A DNA stretch of 64,000 bases from Auanema rhodensis (GCA_964057225.1 OZ059900.1:3172501-3236500); one strand, 5' to 3'; shown: positions 26,001 to 33,803, counted from the stretch's first letter. Numbers and translations are program-made. Notes: generated by a model from the sequence alone, not told the origin.

Positions 26001-27502
26001 GTTTGAGTTGAAAACTGTATAACGTGTTCCTCTTCGTCCTCGTCTTCCATGGGGAAGCTGTTCGTTAAGTTGACTTTTGTCGTTTTCTTTTTGAAGCAGA
26101 GAAGGTCAATATGTTTTCCTCCACAGTTCGAACATAAGCGCTTGCTCGGGCATGCTTCTGTTGCGTGAGATTTTCTGAGACAGTTTATGCATCTTTTGTC
26201 CTGATTCAGTATGGTCAGTCTCTCTTTCCTTGTTTTTGGAGTGTCACAGGTCCATGGGGCGTGTGGTTTTTGACAAAATATGCAGCTGTTCGAGGTTTGC
26301 TTACCGGAAGGTTTTTTGTTATCCGGTTTTGGACGGTTATTGGTGACAAAGTTTTGTCTGTTGTAGGATTGATGCATGGTTCTTGGAACCGGTTTCGTCT
26401 GCAGGTCCGATGAAATGTTTTTAACCTCTTGTTCATGTTGGAGGTATTTTTCGGTATTGTCCACTAGTTGTCTCCAGTTCATGTTCGAGTTGGATCCTGA
26501 GCGGTAGACTTCTTGCAGGATGTGTCCAGGCAGTTTTTGTTGAATAAGGACGATGGCAAGTGCATTGAGGGCAGCTTCATTGTTCCTTTCAGTTTGTCTT
26601 GCTATCCCATTAATTTTTCTCATAAGGAGCAATAAGTCCTTGTTGCTCGGAGATTGCGCTTTCAGTTGTATGAAATCGAGCATGAGATATCGGAGAATTT
26701 TGTCTTCGTGATCGTAGACACTTCTCAGGTAGCTTACCGCTGGGTGGTACGACTCTTCATCAGTTGAAAATGAGGAAATCAATGAGGCTGCTTCACCCGT
26801 GAGTGATTGGCGAAGGTAATTGAACTTCTCAATGTCCTGTATGTTGGCGGTATGGATAAGCCGGTTGAAAAGTGTCCAGAAATTGGTCCAGTTCTTGATG
26901 TTACCATCAAACTTTGGAATGTCAACTGGTTTCACTGTCTGGCGATAGCGGTAATTATCTTGGACTATCATAGGATGTCCTTGATTGATGTTGGTGTCCT
27001 GGTTCGAGGGAAATCCTCCAATTGACTCTTCAAGTTGTGGAGTTTGTAGACGAGGAATTGTTCCTCTCAGGTCCTGATCTTGTCTCGAGTTGCGAAGAAA
27101 CTCGATTTGTCCTTCGATATGGATTTTGTAGTCCGTGAGAGATTTGATGTGTCTTCTGAGAGTACACTCGTTGGCGGTTAGGCGTTCTTGATCCTCTGCC
27201 GTTAGGTTGTCCGTTATGTTTCTCATTTCCTCGATCAAGTTTTGGATTGCTTCGGTGTCCTCTTGGATAGATCTTATTTCCGTGAGACGAATTTCAATCA
27301 TATTGGAGGCACGGTTAGAATGATAGTTAACCGTTCGGTTGACGAACGATTTCCTTTTGTTGTCCGATTCGCGAATCTTTTCCAATAGTTGGTAGCATTT
27401 TCCAATCCACGCTTCGGCGCGGGCTGTTTCACTAGGCTCGGCCTGATGCACCATGTTTTGCGCCGTCGTGTCCTTAGAAATGGGTGAGCGGAGCAGTGGC
27501 AT
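19211..27502 (-). CDS. Gag-Pol-Env polyprotein of a BEL/Pao retrotransposon
   Basis: One uninterrupted frame of 2763 codons carries every function of the element, without a frameshift between gag and pol. In order: Gag with coiled coil (about 60-140) and DUF1759-like capsid section (about 185-360), three zinc knuckles (407-469), aspartic protease (DCGS, 532-535), RT (about 760-1015), RNase H (about 1095-1240), integrase (about 1380-1760), membrane glycoprotein section (about 1795-2495) and a hydrophilic C-terminal domain (about 2496-2763). The first ATG (27502) lies inside U5. A second in-frame ATG at residue 17 (27454-27452) straddles the LTR/primer-site border and has the better context (AAAACATGG), so either may be used. 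The nearest upstream in-frame stop is at 27563-27565. Element protease, and signal peptidase for the glycoproteins, would have to cut the product. Env in frame with pol is unusual for retroviruses, where env comes from a spliced RNA. Confidence 0.95.
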   Translation of the reverse strand: MPLLRSPISKDTTAQNMVHQAEPSETARAEAWIGKCYQLLEKIRESDNKRKSFVNRTVNYHSNRASNMIEIRLTEIRSIQEDTEAIQNLIEEMRNITDNLTAEDQERLTANECTLRRHIKSLTDYKIHIEGQIEFLRNSRQDQDLRGTIPRLQTPQLEESIGGFPSNQDTNINQGHPMIVQDNYRYRQTVKPVDIPKFDGNIKNWTNFWTLFNRLIHTANIQDIEKFNYLRQSLTGEAASLISSFSTDEESYHPAVSYLRSVYDHEDKILRYLMLDFIQLKAQSPSNKDLLLLMRKINGIARQTERNNEAALNALAIVLIQQKLPGHILQEVYRSGSNSNMNWRQLVDNTEKYLQHEQEVKNISSDLQTKPVPRTMHQSYNRQNFVTNNRPKPDNKKPSGKQTSNSCIFCQKPHAPWTCDTPKTRKERLTILNQDKRCINCLRKSHATEACPSKRLCSNCGGKHIDLLCFKKKTTKVNLTNSFPMEDEDEEEHVIQFSTQTKTNQYHSALLPIGQIELLHKDRTISIPALLDCGSDTSFIDEDLSKELELPIVESKRVKIKTFGNTASIERLNKVETMFKGHNSHILAQLWTKKVLTGPISTVRFSKPTNTCYKLNKNMKITPRILIGSDLMWQALISVEPLSKEHMVVHTQFGDFITGQATNQKSLNAHSVISEDLSISIPIWNKSFVEEQSEFTGTEAEEKTARDKLILDQFKETIQQKEDGYYVSFPWKDNAHLLPDNKVLALKRLTSLVLKLSQQPTLLEGYNKIIEEQLDLGIIEEAKDPYPNAYRIHYIAHQAVVTPQKETTKIRIVYDASGHYQNKPSLNDVIHQGPLILPSLIGMILRFRCGNTAMIADVQKAFLQIRLHESERDATRFFWLRDIHQPLSTDNTRTLRFCRVPFGINASPFLLGATIRHHLQKKSSESLLAHKIKDNLYVDNLLLASDSADQVRMWYSETKDIFQEMNMKLQEFISNDQIFNSNLTPEERNASTTPKILGLPWDTLSDQWIIQAQIPETKLTKRGVTQAIASIFDPMGMICPSLHPLRIFLQNLWTESFDWDTTLPMEIQTRWKQLCENFHINIRIPRPLPSDTNGQYHLVTCTDSSGNALGFCCYLIAASTRQLALIFAKSKLHSKNSTITIPKAEISALTIGVFNTLKIVKEIQDNIKILTATFLSDSEITLAWIRKKPDQKTTGVLVQNRIKEISNHIEELEDLDIKTSFGYIHTKDNPADLATRGCTTEELEDHFWWNPKAQLEKALNGPLFSLCDEEIRIHAATTETSDEEPWISDCSSWIEAQQKWISVHYPLTTTHTPSMYEEAETNLLHLHQNNLMVRLSAAQRNDLRPLLRNHLWYSRGRMNNAELEESAKLPIIILPKTKTARLLIEHVHGQLHKSTAHTMADIRQKYWIPQLRSQTQSVIRKCPDCQKMNNRPYIYPPSGDVPSRRIRKSRPFQHVGLDYFGPITTQDRNQKAWGCIYTCTVTRLIHLEVIEDLTTKSFLSCLRKIWARRGCPESITCDNASTFELGQKIANKLIVTATTNTSENQHRIKWYNITPYAPWQGGFYERLIRSVKNALYKTLHGTPSTEELSITLAECEATINTRPLTYIGSDTTRDEIIRPCDFIHKDIDLNIYIESEDEDSEYIDNPALQTQADTELALHSSRKRTNKFWELWSELYLKELRESHHHTISVKKAGTNTKPEIGQIVLINDSPIPRHKWPTGRITNIHPDSAGNIREVTLLSENGRELKRPVNLLHPMELSTDNIPQTLQLETISPAVTQRQQNPRNLERKWYGETASILTLLTIFTIFLPTTMANPTISCNPKGVLIQGMNTDNQQVCSHNTCYNSSEGGLITLPLEDILSDYEVTWTFNHNSRLQYMTLNCPAVHFCSTVSCTFCSATLFNPSCWPWISMLLFSFITYIITAICYGLLHSPWVIGKAIRLWTNFIYAICTSLFGQLYIRTNRFNKKTVIPLITLLLIHQSMACQELSMSTSQESSCNKETCKIQTGQSLTISPYTQEACLTFTNNQNKFSFLRIQWIKTTYFCEIRSLFFTRATSTHVKNSKRCARTGSCQENKCSTIQSDTMVHELELANQYPGSTHCTESCGGFGCGCFYPSSGCLFYRTYMKPIDKSVYEVFSCNEWIPSTQLHITYLNGTTTTSRNITLHSDIQTDVHPFKFSAISLTPPIIPRMQGQFIRNLTRLAIWNMKSTLTCSSHEKAKKLDCKANPQCECTPAEDSVNCHCENQNIQSVFNSVQTILPIFTPAYSIEQSQRNLEINIYRNMMAEIYVTVDGIFNVSSSHDDSTCLIHDSMVRGCYNCQNGAQANIICTSPINALAATNCGDTAFMLQCSPKGTSNNIRLPITTASPWINCSYSCGHNIQYFSLTGILYYVSNIQDLQKHYIEGNHSSLHETAITFQWPDITHFYNIYLGWYKEIAICILIVMLALAVSYHIIAAYATKFTVSSAHVIIHLVKIILWLPIAVTSFFARQLFLLYKRKTHILLVFILTIMSIPTTRCSDIQGVIDRSNHRCQKYIRLPLEKRTECLKELTRTMDSTLKLLFSLEENKETPTGKVNDVAANALIAYIKLKDFLSTAKTSYVFNMEKEKLRIFGNEKRLTDLVRNIQKDHLSSIELKNMPYGFTKVQKERDPAPTTKSNIIVVEAMPELKRIDLTTRNIGEDLSTLTRIIMRSNNDDKGKDILDELRQIKDLLKQMVPKTIQPTLSKDTQTPPRKLRTKRTETDLPPAKQSRTSPSKDSTIEFQDIF
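20018..21556 (-). other. Env part 2: phlebovirus Gc-like (class II fusion) glycoprotein
   Basis: Residues about 1983-2495. The ectodomain is rich in cysteine. The block C-G-G-F-G-C-G-C-F (2103-2111) followed by G-C-L-F at 2116-2119 is the signature of the Phlebovirus_G2 family, known in env of some nematode BEL elements. N-glycosylation motifs occur at N2152, N2160, N2196, N2294, N2369 and N2404. Membrane segments follow at about 2433-2455 and 2465-2488. The expected role is membrane fusion of element particles, but the sequence cannot show whether it is functional or infectious. No frame break is seen in this part. Confidence 0.75.
21557..22120 (-). other. Env part 1: short membrane protein with signal-like start
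   Basis: Residues about 1795-1982. A hydrophobic stretch (1796-1812) ends in T-M-A, a plausible signal-peptidase site, and is followed by a Cys-rich ectodomain of about 90 residues with one N-glycosylation motif (N1844). One or two membrane segments (1906-1928 and possibly 1942-1957) follow. The part ends with another hydrophobic stretch (1967-1982) finishing in S-M-A, which looks like an internal signal for the next glycoprotein. It holds the place of the Gn-type protein in a bunyavirus-like Gn-Gc order but is far smaller, and I see no clear sequence match. Confidence 0.55.
22223..23365 (-). other. Integrase: zinc domain, DDE core and DUF5641-like tail
   Basis: Residues about 1380-1760. The N-terminal zinc site is H1388-x3-H1392-x29-C1422-x2-C1425. 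The catalytic triad is Asp1458 (G-L-D-Y-F-G), Asp1518 (T-C-D-N-A) and Glu1565 (G-G-F-Y-E-R). An acidic insert at 1633-1642 separates the core from a C-terminal part (about 1663-1757) with F-W-E-L-W and W-P-T-G-R-I blocks, as in the DUF5641 domain typical of BEL/Pao integrases. The perfect 5-bp duplication around this copy fits an enzyme of this type. Confidence 0.88.
23783..24220 (-). other. RNase H domain
   Basis: Residues about 1095-1240, directly after RT. Acidic catalytic candidates are Asp1103 (C-T-D-S-S), Glu1145 (P-K-A-E-I), Asp1177 (L-S-D-S-E) and Asp1232 (N-P-A-D-L-A-T-R-G). The order and the NPAD block match RNase H of BEL/Pao elements. It degrades the RNA of the RNA-DNA hybrid and would create the plus-strand primer at the weak purine tract. 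Confidence 0.83.
24458..25225 (-). other. Reverse transcriptase domain, with YVDN active-site box
   Basis: Residues about 760-1015. Recognisable blocks are KIRIVYDASG (809-818), motif A MIADVQKAF (854-862, catalytic Asp857), the FGINASPFLL block (902-911) and the active-site box Y-V-D-N at 937-940, with Asp939. Most RTs have a second Asp where this one has Asn940. The rest of the domain is well kept and the frame is open, so this may be a lineage trait rather than damage. The enzyme copies element RNA into DNA from the tRNA primer. Confidence 0.88.
25523..25990 (-). other. Aspartic protease domain
   Basis: Residues about 505-660. The catalytic motif is L-L-D-C-G-S-D-T-S-F at 530-539, with Asp532 as the active-site residue. 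Cys in place of the Ser/Thr of the usual DSG/DTG occurs in some BEL/Pao proteases. A second conserved strand, I-L-I-G-S-D, is at 625-630. Two such domains must pair to form the active enzyme. It is expected to cut the polyprotein into Gag, Pol and downstream products, but cut sites cannot be read from the sequence. Confidence 0.82.
26003..27502 (-). other. Gag region: coiled coil, capsid-like section and three zinc knuckles
   Basis: Residues 1-500 of the polyprotein, which would form the particle and bind the RNA. Residues about 60-140 are charged and probably coiled-coil. The section from VDIPKFDG (193-200) through KNWTNFW resembles the DUF1759 capsid family of BEL/Pao Gag. Three zinc knuckles follow: C407-x2-C410-x3-H414-x4-C419, C438-x2-C441-x4-H446-x4-C451 and C457-x2-C460-x3-H464-x4-C469. 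The second has the canonical retroviral spacing, while the other two are one residue shorter before His. An acidic linker (485-492) leads to the protease. Confidence 0.85.
27445..27453 (-). promoter_or_regulatory. Primer-binding site for tRNA-Gly(GCC)
   Basis: TGGTGCATC on the minus strand starts at the first base after the 5' LTR and is complementary to the 3' end GATGCACCA of metazoan tRNA-Gly(GCC). Allowing one unpaired base (27444), the complementarity continues through GGCCG (27443-27439). The site sets where minus-strand DNA synthesis starts. It lies within the coding frame, encoding Val-His-Gln just after the second in-frame methionine codon. Confidence 0.8.
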
Positions 27503-27519
27503 AGTTGGTTCAGTGGTAG
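27499..27519 (-). promoter_or_regulatory. U5 sequence complementary to the 5' end and D-arm of tRNA-Gly
   Basis: On the plus strand these 21 nt match nucleotides 1-21 of tRNA-Gly(GCC) at 19 of 21 positions, including 14 in a row (TGGTTCAGTGGTAG). The element RNA is therefore complementary to the 5' acceptor strand and D-arm of the tRNA whose 3' end fits the primer site 45 nt downstream. Extended primer contacts of this kind are known for Ty1 and Ty3. The other LTR has the copy at 18792-18812. The tRNA comparison is from memory of the conserved animal sequence. Confidence 0.55.
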
Positions 27520-27634
27520 TTTTTTGTAGTGCTCTTGATCGAAGAGAATATGGAGAGAATATTTATTATGCAACGGTAACAAGAATAAATTCTTTTACAC
27601 TATTGACACATAAGAATTTGAGGAATCCTCTCGG

Positions 27635-27642
27635 CTTATATA
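27635..27642 (-). promoter_or_regulatory. TATA box of the 5' LTR promoter
   Basis: TATATAAG on the minus strand, 261 bp into the 5' LTR. It sits between the arms of a 7-bp perfect inverted repeat, CCTCTCG (27627-27633) and CGAGAGG (27649-27655). Spacing puts RNA start about 30 nt downstream, near 27610. A three-codon upstream ORF starts at 27611-27609, at or near that site. Confidence 0.65.
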
Positions 27643-27903
27643 CTAACGCGAGAGGCAAGATATAATGTTAACTTAGAGAATTCAGAGATACAAAAAGGGG
27701 GAGGAGAAGCAAGCGTTATCTCATGCTTATTCTGCGGAGATATGCGTGGGGGATGAGTAGCCTATGAGTCATGAGTAAAAAGAGCCTTAGGTTCAACTTA
27801 CACGAATATTGATCAGTTAAAAGAGATTTATAAAGAATTATGAAGTATTAGAAAAAGATAGAGTTTTTTAAGGTTTTTTAGGAATATAGAGTGCTCAAGC
27901 ACA

Positions 27904-27908
27904 TAAAT
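27904..27908. repeat. Target-site duplication TAAAT, right copy
   Basis: Second copy of the 5-bp duplication. It is intact and identical to the left copy, so this is one complete integration event without later recombination between elements. Confidence 0.93.
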
Positions 27909-30158
27909 TTCGCTCAAATAGCATTACTACACTAAGTATGGTCGTTTTTATGCCTTTAACACCATATACTCACCGATTTTTGGTACAAAATCTGTAATAC
28001 TCGTAAATTTTGATCATATTCGTTAAGATTTGAGAATCAAACACACAATACACAAAATCAGTCTATTTTTATGAGCTTGCACTGATATATATTCATTTTG
28101 ATCAAAAAAGATCGAAAAAAGAAAGAATTTTTGAAATTTCCGAGTTTTGAGTCCAATTTGGCTAAATCGCTCATATATATGATCAAAAGCATAGTTTTAT
28201 TGTCTATAACAACAAAAGTCATCAATTAAACGCTAGTGATGTTTAAATACTGAATTTCGCTCAAATAGCATTACTACACTAAGTATGGTCGTTTTTATGC
28301 CTTTAACACCATATACTCACCGATTTTTGGTACAAAATCTGTAATACTCGTAAATTTTGATCATATTCGTTAAGATTTGAGAATCAAACATACAATACAC
28401 AAAATCAGTCTATTTTTATGAGCTTGCACTGATATATATTCATTTTGATCAAAAAAGGTCGAAAATAGAAAGAATTTTTAAAATTTCCGAGTTTTGAGTC
28501 CAATTTGGCTAAATCGCTCATATATATGATCAAAAGCATAGTTTTATTGTCTATAACAACAAAAGTCATCAATTAAACGCTAGTGATGTTTAAATACTGA
28601 ATTTCGCTCAAATAGCATTACTACACTAAGTATGGTCGTTTTTATGCCTTTAACACCATATACTCACCGATTTTTGGTACAAAATCTGTAATACTCGTAA
28701 ATTTTGATCATATTCGTTAAGATTTGAGAATCAAACACACAATACACAAAATCAGTCTATTTTTATGAGCTTGCACTGATATATATTCATTTTGATCAAA
28801 AAAGGTCGAAAATAGAAAGAATTTTTAAAATTTCCGAGTTTTGAGTCCAATTTGGCTAAATCGCTCATATATATGATCAAAAGCATAGTTTTATTGTCTA
28901 TAACAACAAAAGTCATCAATTAAACGCTAGTGATGTTTAAATACTGAATTTCGCTCAAATAGCATTACTACACTAAGTATGGTCGTTTTTATGCCTTTAA
29001 CACCATATACTCACCGATTTTTGGTACAAAATCTGTAATACTCGTAAATTTTGATCATATTCGTTAAGATTTGAGAATCAAACATACAATACACAAAATC
29101 AGTCTATTTTTATGAGCTTGCACTGATATATATTCATTTTGATCAAAAAAGGTCGAAAATAGAAAGAATTTTTGAAATTTCCGAGTTTTGAGTCTAATTT
29201 GGCTAAATCGCTCATATATATGATCAGAAGCATAGTTTTATTGTCTATGACAACAAAAGTCATCAATTAAACGCTAGTGATGTTTAAATACTGATTTTCG
29301 CTCAAATAGCATTACTACACTAAGTATGGTCGTTTTTATGCCTTTAACACCATATACTCACCGATTTTTGGTACAAAATCTGTAATACTCGTAAATTTTG
29401 ATCATATTCGTTAAGATTTGAAAATCAAACACACAATAAACAAAATCAGTCTATTTTTTTGAGTTTGCACTGATATATATTCATTTCGATCGAAAAAGGT
29501 CAAAAATAGAAAGAATTTTTGAATTTTCCGAGTTTTGAGTCCAATTGGGCTAAATCGCTCATATATATGATGAAAAGCATAGTTTTATTGTCTATGACAA
29601 CAAAAGTCATTAATTAAACACTAATGATGTTTAAATCACTAAATTTCGCTCAAATAGCATTACTACACTAAGTATGGTCGTTTTTATGCCTTTAACACCA
29701 TATACTCACCGATTTTTGGTACAAAATCTGTAATACTCGTAAATTTTGATCATATTCGTTAAGATTTGAGAATCAAACACACAATACACAAAATCAGTCT
29801 ATTTTTATGAGCTTGCACTGATATATATTCATTTTGATCAAAAAAGATCGAAAAAAGAAAGAATTTTTGAAATTTCCGAGTTTTGAGTCCAATTTGGCTA
29901 AATCGCTCATATATATGATCAAAAGCATAGTTTTATTGTCTATAACAACAAAAGTCATCAATTAAACGCTAGTGATGTTTTAATACTGAATTTCGCTCAA
30001 ATAGCATTACTACACTAAGTATGGTCGTTTTTATGCCTTTAACACCATATACTCACCGATTTTTGGTACAAAATCTGTAATACTCGTAAATTTTGATCAT
30101 ATTCGTTAAGATTTGAGAATCAAACATACAATACACGAAATCAGTCTATTTTTATGAG
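27904..30158 (+). repeat. 347-bp tandem satellite array, direct block right of the retrotransposon
   Basis: About 6.5 monomers of the same satellite in the same orientation as the left block. The block starts with the second copy of the TAAAT target duplication, so its first monomer is the continuation of the one interrupted at 18746. It contains monomers with AAAAGATCGAAAAAAG near 28105 and 29844 and one with a run of seven T before GAG near 29455, all variants also present left of the insertion. It stops abruptly at the inversion junction, after TTTTTATGAG at 30149-30158. Confidence 0.95.
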
Positions 30159-32415
30159 TGTTTGTGTTTGATTCTCAAATCTTAACAAATATGATCAAAA
30201 TTTACAAGTATTACAGATTTTGTACCAAAAATCGGTGAGTATATGGTGTTAAAGGCATAAAAACGACCATACTTAGTGTAGTAATGTAGCATCACTAGCG
30301 TTTAATTGATGACTTTTGTTGTTATAGACAATAAAACTATGCTTTTGATCATATATATGAGCGATTTAGCCAAATTGGACTCAAAACTCGGAAATTTCAA
30401 AAATTCTTTCTATTTTCGACCTTTTTTGATCAAAATGAATATATATCAGTGCAAGCTCATAAAAATAGACTGATTTTGTGTATTGTGTGTTTGATTCTCA
30501 AATCTTAACGAATATGATCAAAATTTACGAGTATTACAGATTTTGTACCAAAAATCGGTGAGTATATGGTGTTAAAGGCATAAAAACGACCATACTTAGT
30601 GTAGTAATGCTATTTGAGCGAAAATCAGTATTTAAACATCACTAGCGTTTAATTGATGACTTTTGTTGTCATAGACAATAAAACTATGCTTCTGATCATA
30701 TATATGAGCGATTTAGCCAAATTAGACTCAAAACTCGGAAATTTCAAAAATTCTTTCTATTTTCGACCTTTTTTGATCAAAATGAATATATATCAGTGCA
30801 AGCTCATAAAAATAGACTGATTTCGTGTATTGTATGTTTGATTCTCGAATCTTAACGAATATGATCAAAATTTACGAGTATTACAGATTTTGTACCAAAA
30901 ATCGGTGAGTATATGGTGTTAAAGGCATAAAAACGACCATACTTAGTGTAGTAATGCTATTTGAGCGAAATTCAGTATTTAAACATCACTAGCGTTTAAT
31001 TGATGACTTTTGTTGTTATAGACAATAAAACTATGCTTTTGATCATATATATGAGCGATTTAGCCAAATTGGACTCAAAACTCGGACATTTCCAAAATTC
31101 TTTCTATTTTCGACCTTTTTTGATCAAAATGAATATATATCAGTGCAAACTCATAAAAATAGACTGATTTTGTGTATTGTGTGTTTGATTCTCAAATCTT
31201 GACAAATATGATCAAAATTTACAAGTATTACAGATTTTGTACCAAAAATCGGTGAGTATATGGTGTTCAAGGCATAAAAACGACCATACTTAGTGTAGTA
31301 ATGCTATTTGAGCGAAATTCAGTATTAAAACATCACTAGCGTTTAATTGATGACTTTTGTTGTTATAGACAATAAAACTATGCTTTTGATCATATATATG
31401 AGCGATTCAGCCAAATTGGACTCAAAACTCGGAAATTTCAAAAATTCTTTCTATTTTCGACCTTTTTTGATCAAAATGAATATATATCAGTGCAAGCTCA
31501 TAAAAATAGACTGATTTTGTGTATTGTGTGTTTGATTCTCAAATCTTAACGAATATGATCAAAATTTACGAGTATTACAGATTTTGTACCAAAAATCGGT
31601 GAGTATATGGTGTTAAAGGCATAAAAACGACCATACTTAGTGTAGTAATGCTATTTGAGCGAAATTCAGTATTTAAACATCACTAGCGTTTAATTGATGA
31701 CTTTTGTTGTTATAGACAATAAAACTATGCTTTTGATCATATATATGAGCGATTTAGCCAAATTGGACTCAAAACTCGGACATTTCCAAAATTCTTTCTA
31801 TTTTCGACCTTTTTTGATCAAAATGAATATATATCAGTGCAAGCTCATAAAAATAGACTGATTTCGTGTTATGTATGTTTGATTCTCAAATCTTAACGAA
31901 TATGATCAAAATTTACGAGTATTACAGATTTTGTACCAAAAATCGGTGAGTATATGGTGTTAAAGGCATAAAAACGACCATACTTAGTGTAGTAATGCTA
32001 TTTGAGCGAAATTCAGTATTTAAACATCACTAGCGTTTAATTGATGACTTTTGTTATCATAGACAATAAAACTTTGCTTTTGATCATATATATGAGCGAT
32101 TTAGCCAAATTGGACTCAAAACTCGGAAATTTCAAAAATTCTTTCTATTTTCGACCTTTTTTGATCAAAATGAATATATATCAGTGCAAGCTCATAAAAA
32201 TAGACTGATTTCGTGTATTGTATGTTTGATTCTCAAATCTTAACGAATATGATCAAAATTTACGAGTATTACAGATTTTGTACCAAAAATCGGTGAGTAT
32301 ATGGTGTTAAAGGCATAAAAACGACCATACTTAGTGTAGTTATGCTATTTGAGCAAAATTCAGTATTTAAACATCACTAGCGTTTAATTGATGACTTTTG
32401 TTGTTATAGACAATA
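30159..32415 (-). repeat. Inverted block of the 347-bp satellite
   Basis: About 6.5 monomers in reverse complement relative to all other satellite in the window. The left junction has about 4 bp of filler (30159-30162) before the inverted sequence becomes clear. The right junction is at 32415, where reversed CAATA runs into forward ATTTCCGAG with a 1-bp overlap. Near 30287 the sequence between GTAATG and CATCACTAGCG is 3 bp instead of the usual 27 bp, a net loss of 24 bp. Both junctions put opposite-strand copies close together, with estimated spacers of about 40 nt on the left and 60 nt on the right, so the DNA or a transcript could fold into long hairpins. Confidence 0.93.
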
Positions 32416-33803
32416 TTTCCGAGTTTTGAGTCTAATTTGGCTAAATCGCTCATATATATGATCAAAAGCATAGTTTCATTGTCTATAACAACAAAAGTCA
32501 TCAATTAAACGCTAGTGATGTTTAAATACTGAATTTCGCTCAAATAGCATAACTACACTAAGTATGGTCGTTTTTATGCCTTTAACACCATATACTCACC
32601 GATTTTTGGTACAAAATCTGTAATACTCGTAAATTTTGATCATATTCGTTAAGATTTGAGAATCAAACACACAATACACAAAATCAGTCAATTTTTATGA
32701 GCTTGCACTGATATATATTCATTTTGATCAAAAAAGGTCGAAAATAGAAAGAATTTTTGAAATTTCCGAGTTTTGAGTCTAATTTGGCTAAATCGCTCAT
32801 ATATATGATCAGAAGCATAGTTCTATTGTCTATGACAACAAAAATCATCAATTAAACGCTAGTGATGTTTAAATACTGAATTTCGCTCAAATAGCATTAC
32901 TACACTAAGTATGGTCGTTTTTATGCCTTTAACACCATATACTCACCGATTTTTGGTACAAAATCTGTAATACTCGTAAATTTTGATCATATTCGTTAAG
33001 ATTTGAGAATCAAACATACAATACACGAAATCAGTCTATTTTTATGAGCTTGCACTGATATATATTCATTTTGATCAAAAAAGGTCGAAAATAGAAAGAA
33101 TTTTTGAATTTTCCGAGTTTTGAGTCTAATTTGGCTAAATCGCTCATATATATGATCAAAAGCATAGTTTCATTGTCTATAACAACAAAAGTCATCAATT
33201 AAACGCTAGTGATGTTTAAATACTGATTTTCGCTCAAATAGCATTACTACACTAAGTATGGTCGTTTTTATGCCTTTAACACCATATACTCACCGATTTT
33301 TGGTACAAAATCTGTAATACTCGTAAATTTTGATCATATTCGTTAAGATTTGAGAATCAAACACACAATACACAAAATCAGTCAATTTTTATGAGCTTGC
33401 ACTGATATATATTCATTTTGATCAAAAAAGGTCGAAAATAGAAAGAATTTTTGAAATTTCCGAGTTTTGAGTCCAATTTGGCTAAATCGCTCATATATAT
33501 GATCAAAAGCATAGTTTTATTGTCTATGACAACAAAAGTCATCAATTGAACGCTAGTGATGTTTAAATACTGAATTTCACTCAAATAGCATTACTACACT
33601 AAGTATGGTCGTTTTTATGCCTTTAACACCATATACTCACCGATTTTTGGTACAAAATCTGTAATACTCGTAAATTTTGATCATATTCGTTAAGATTTGA
33701 AAATCAAACACACAATAAACAAAATCAGTCTATTTTTATGAGTTTGCACTGATATATATTCATTTTGATCAAAAAAGGTCGAAAATAGAAAGAATTTTTG
33801 AAT

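Larger units (their letters stand above)
18747..27903 (-). mobile_element. Intact env-carrying BEL/Pao LTR retrotransposon (Cer7-like)
   Basis: A complete 9157-bp element on the minus strand inserted in the satellite. Parts in element order are: 5' LTR (27903-27454), primer site at the LTR edge, one ORF (27502-19211) for gag, protease, RT, RNase H, integrase, glycoprotein and an extra C-terminal domain, and 3' LTR (19196-18747). The LTRs begin TG and end CA, look identical over 450 bp and are flanked by a perfect 5-bp duplication. Integrase lies after RT/RNase H and is followed by a DUF5641-like tail. With the DCGS protease and the DUF1759-like Gag, this is characteristic of BEL/Pao. A phlebovirus-Gc-like env is known from nematode BEL elements such as Cer7. 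Identical LTRs and an open frame indicate a very young and possibly active copy. An env does not show that it is infectious. Confidence 0.95.
27454..27903 (-). repeat. 5' LTR of the retrotransposon
   Basis: A 450-bp LTR that is upstream for the minus-strand element. It runs from TGTGCTTGAG (27903 inwards) to GCGCAAAACA (ending at 27454). I see no difference from the LTR at 18747-19196. It should hold the active promoter: a TATATAAG box at 27642-27635 puts transcription start near 27610, leaving about 155 nt of R-U5. The ORF start codon (27502-27500) lies inside this LTR. Confidence 0.96.
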
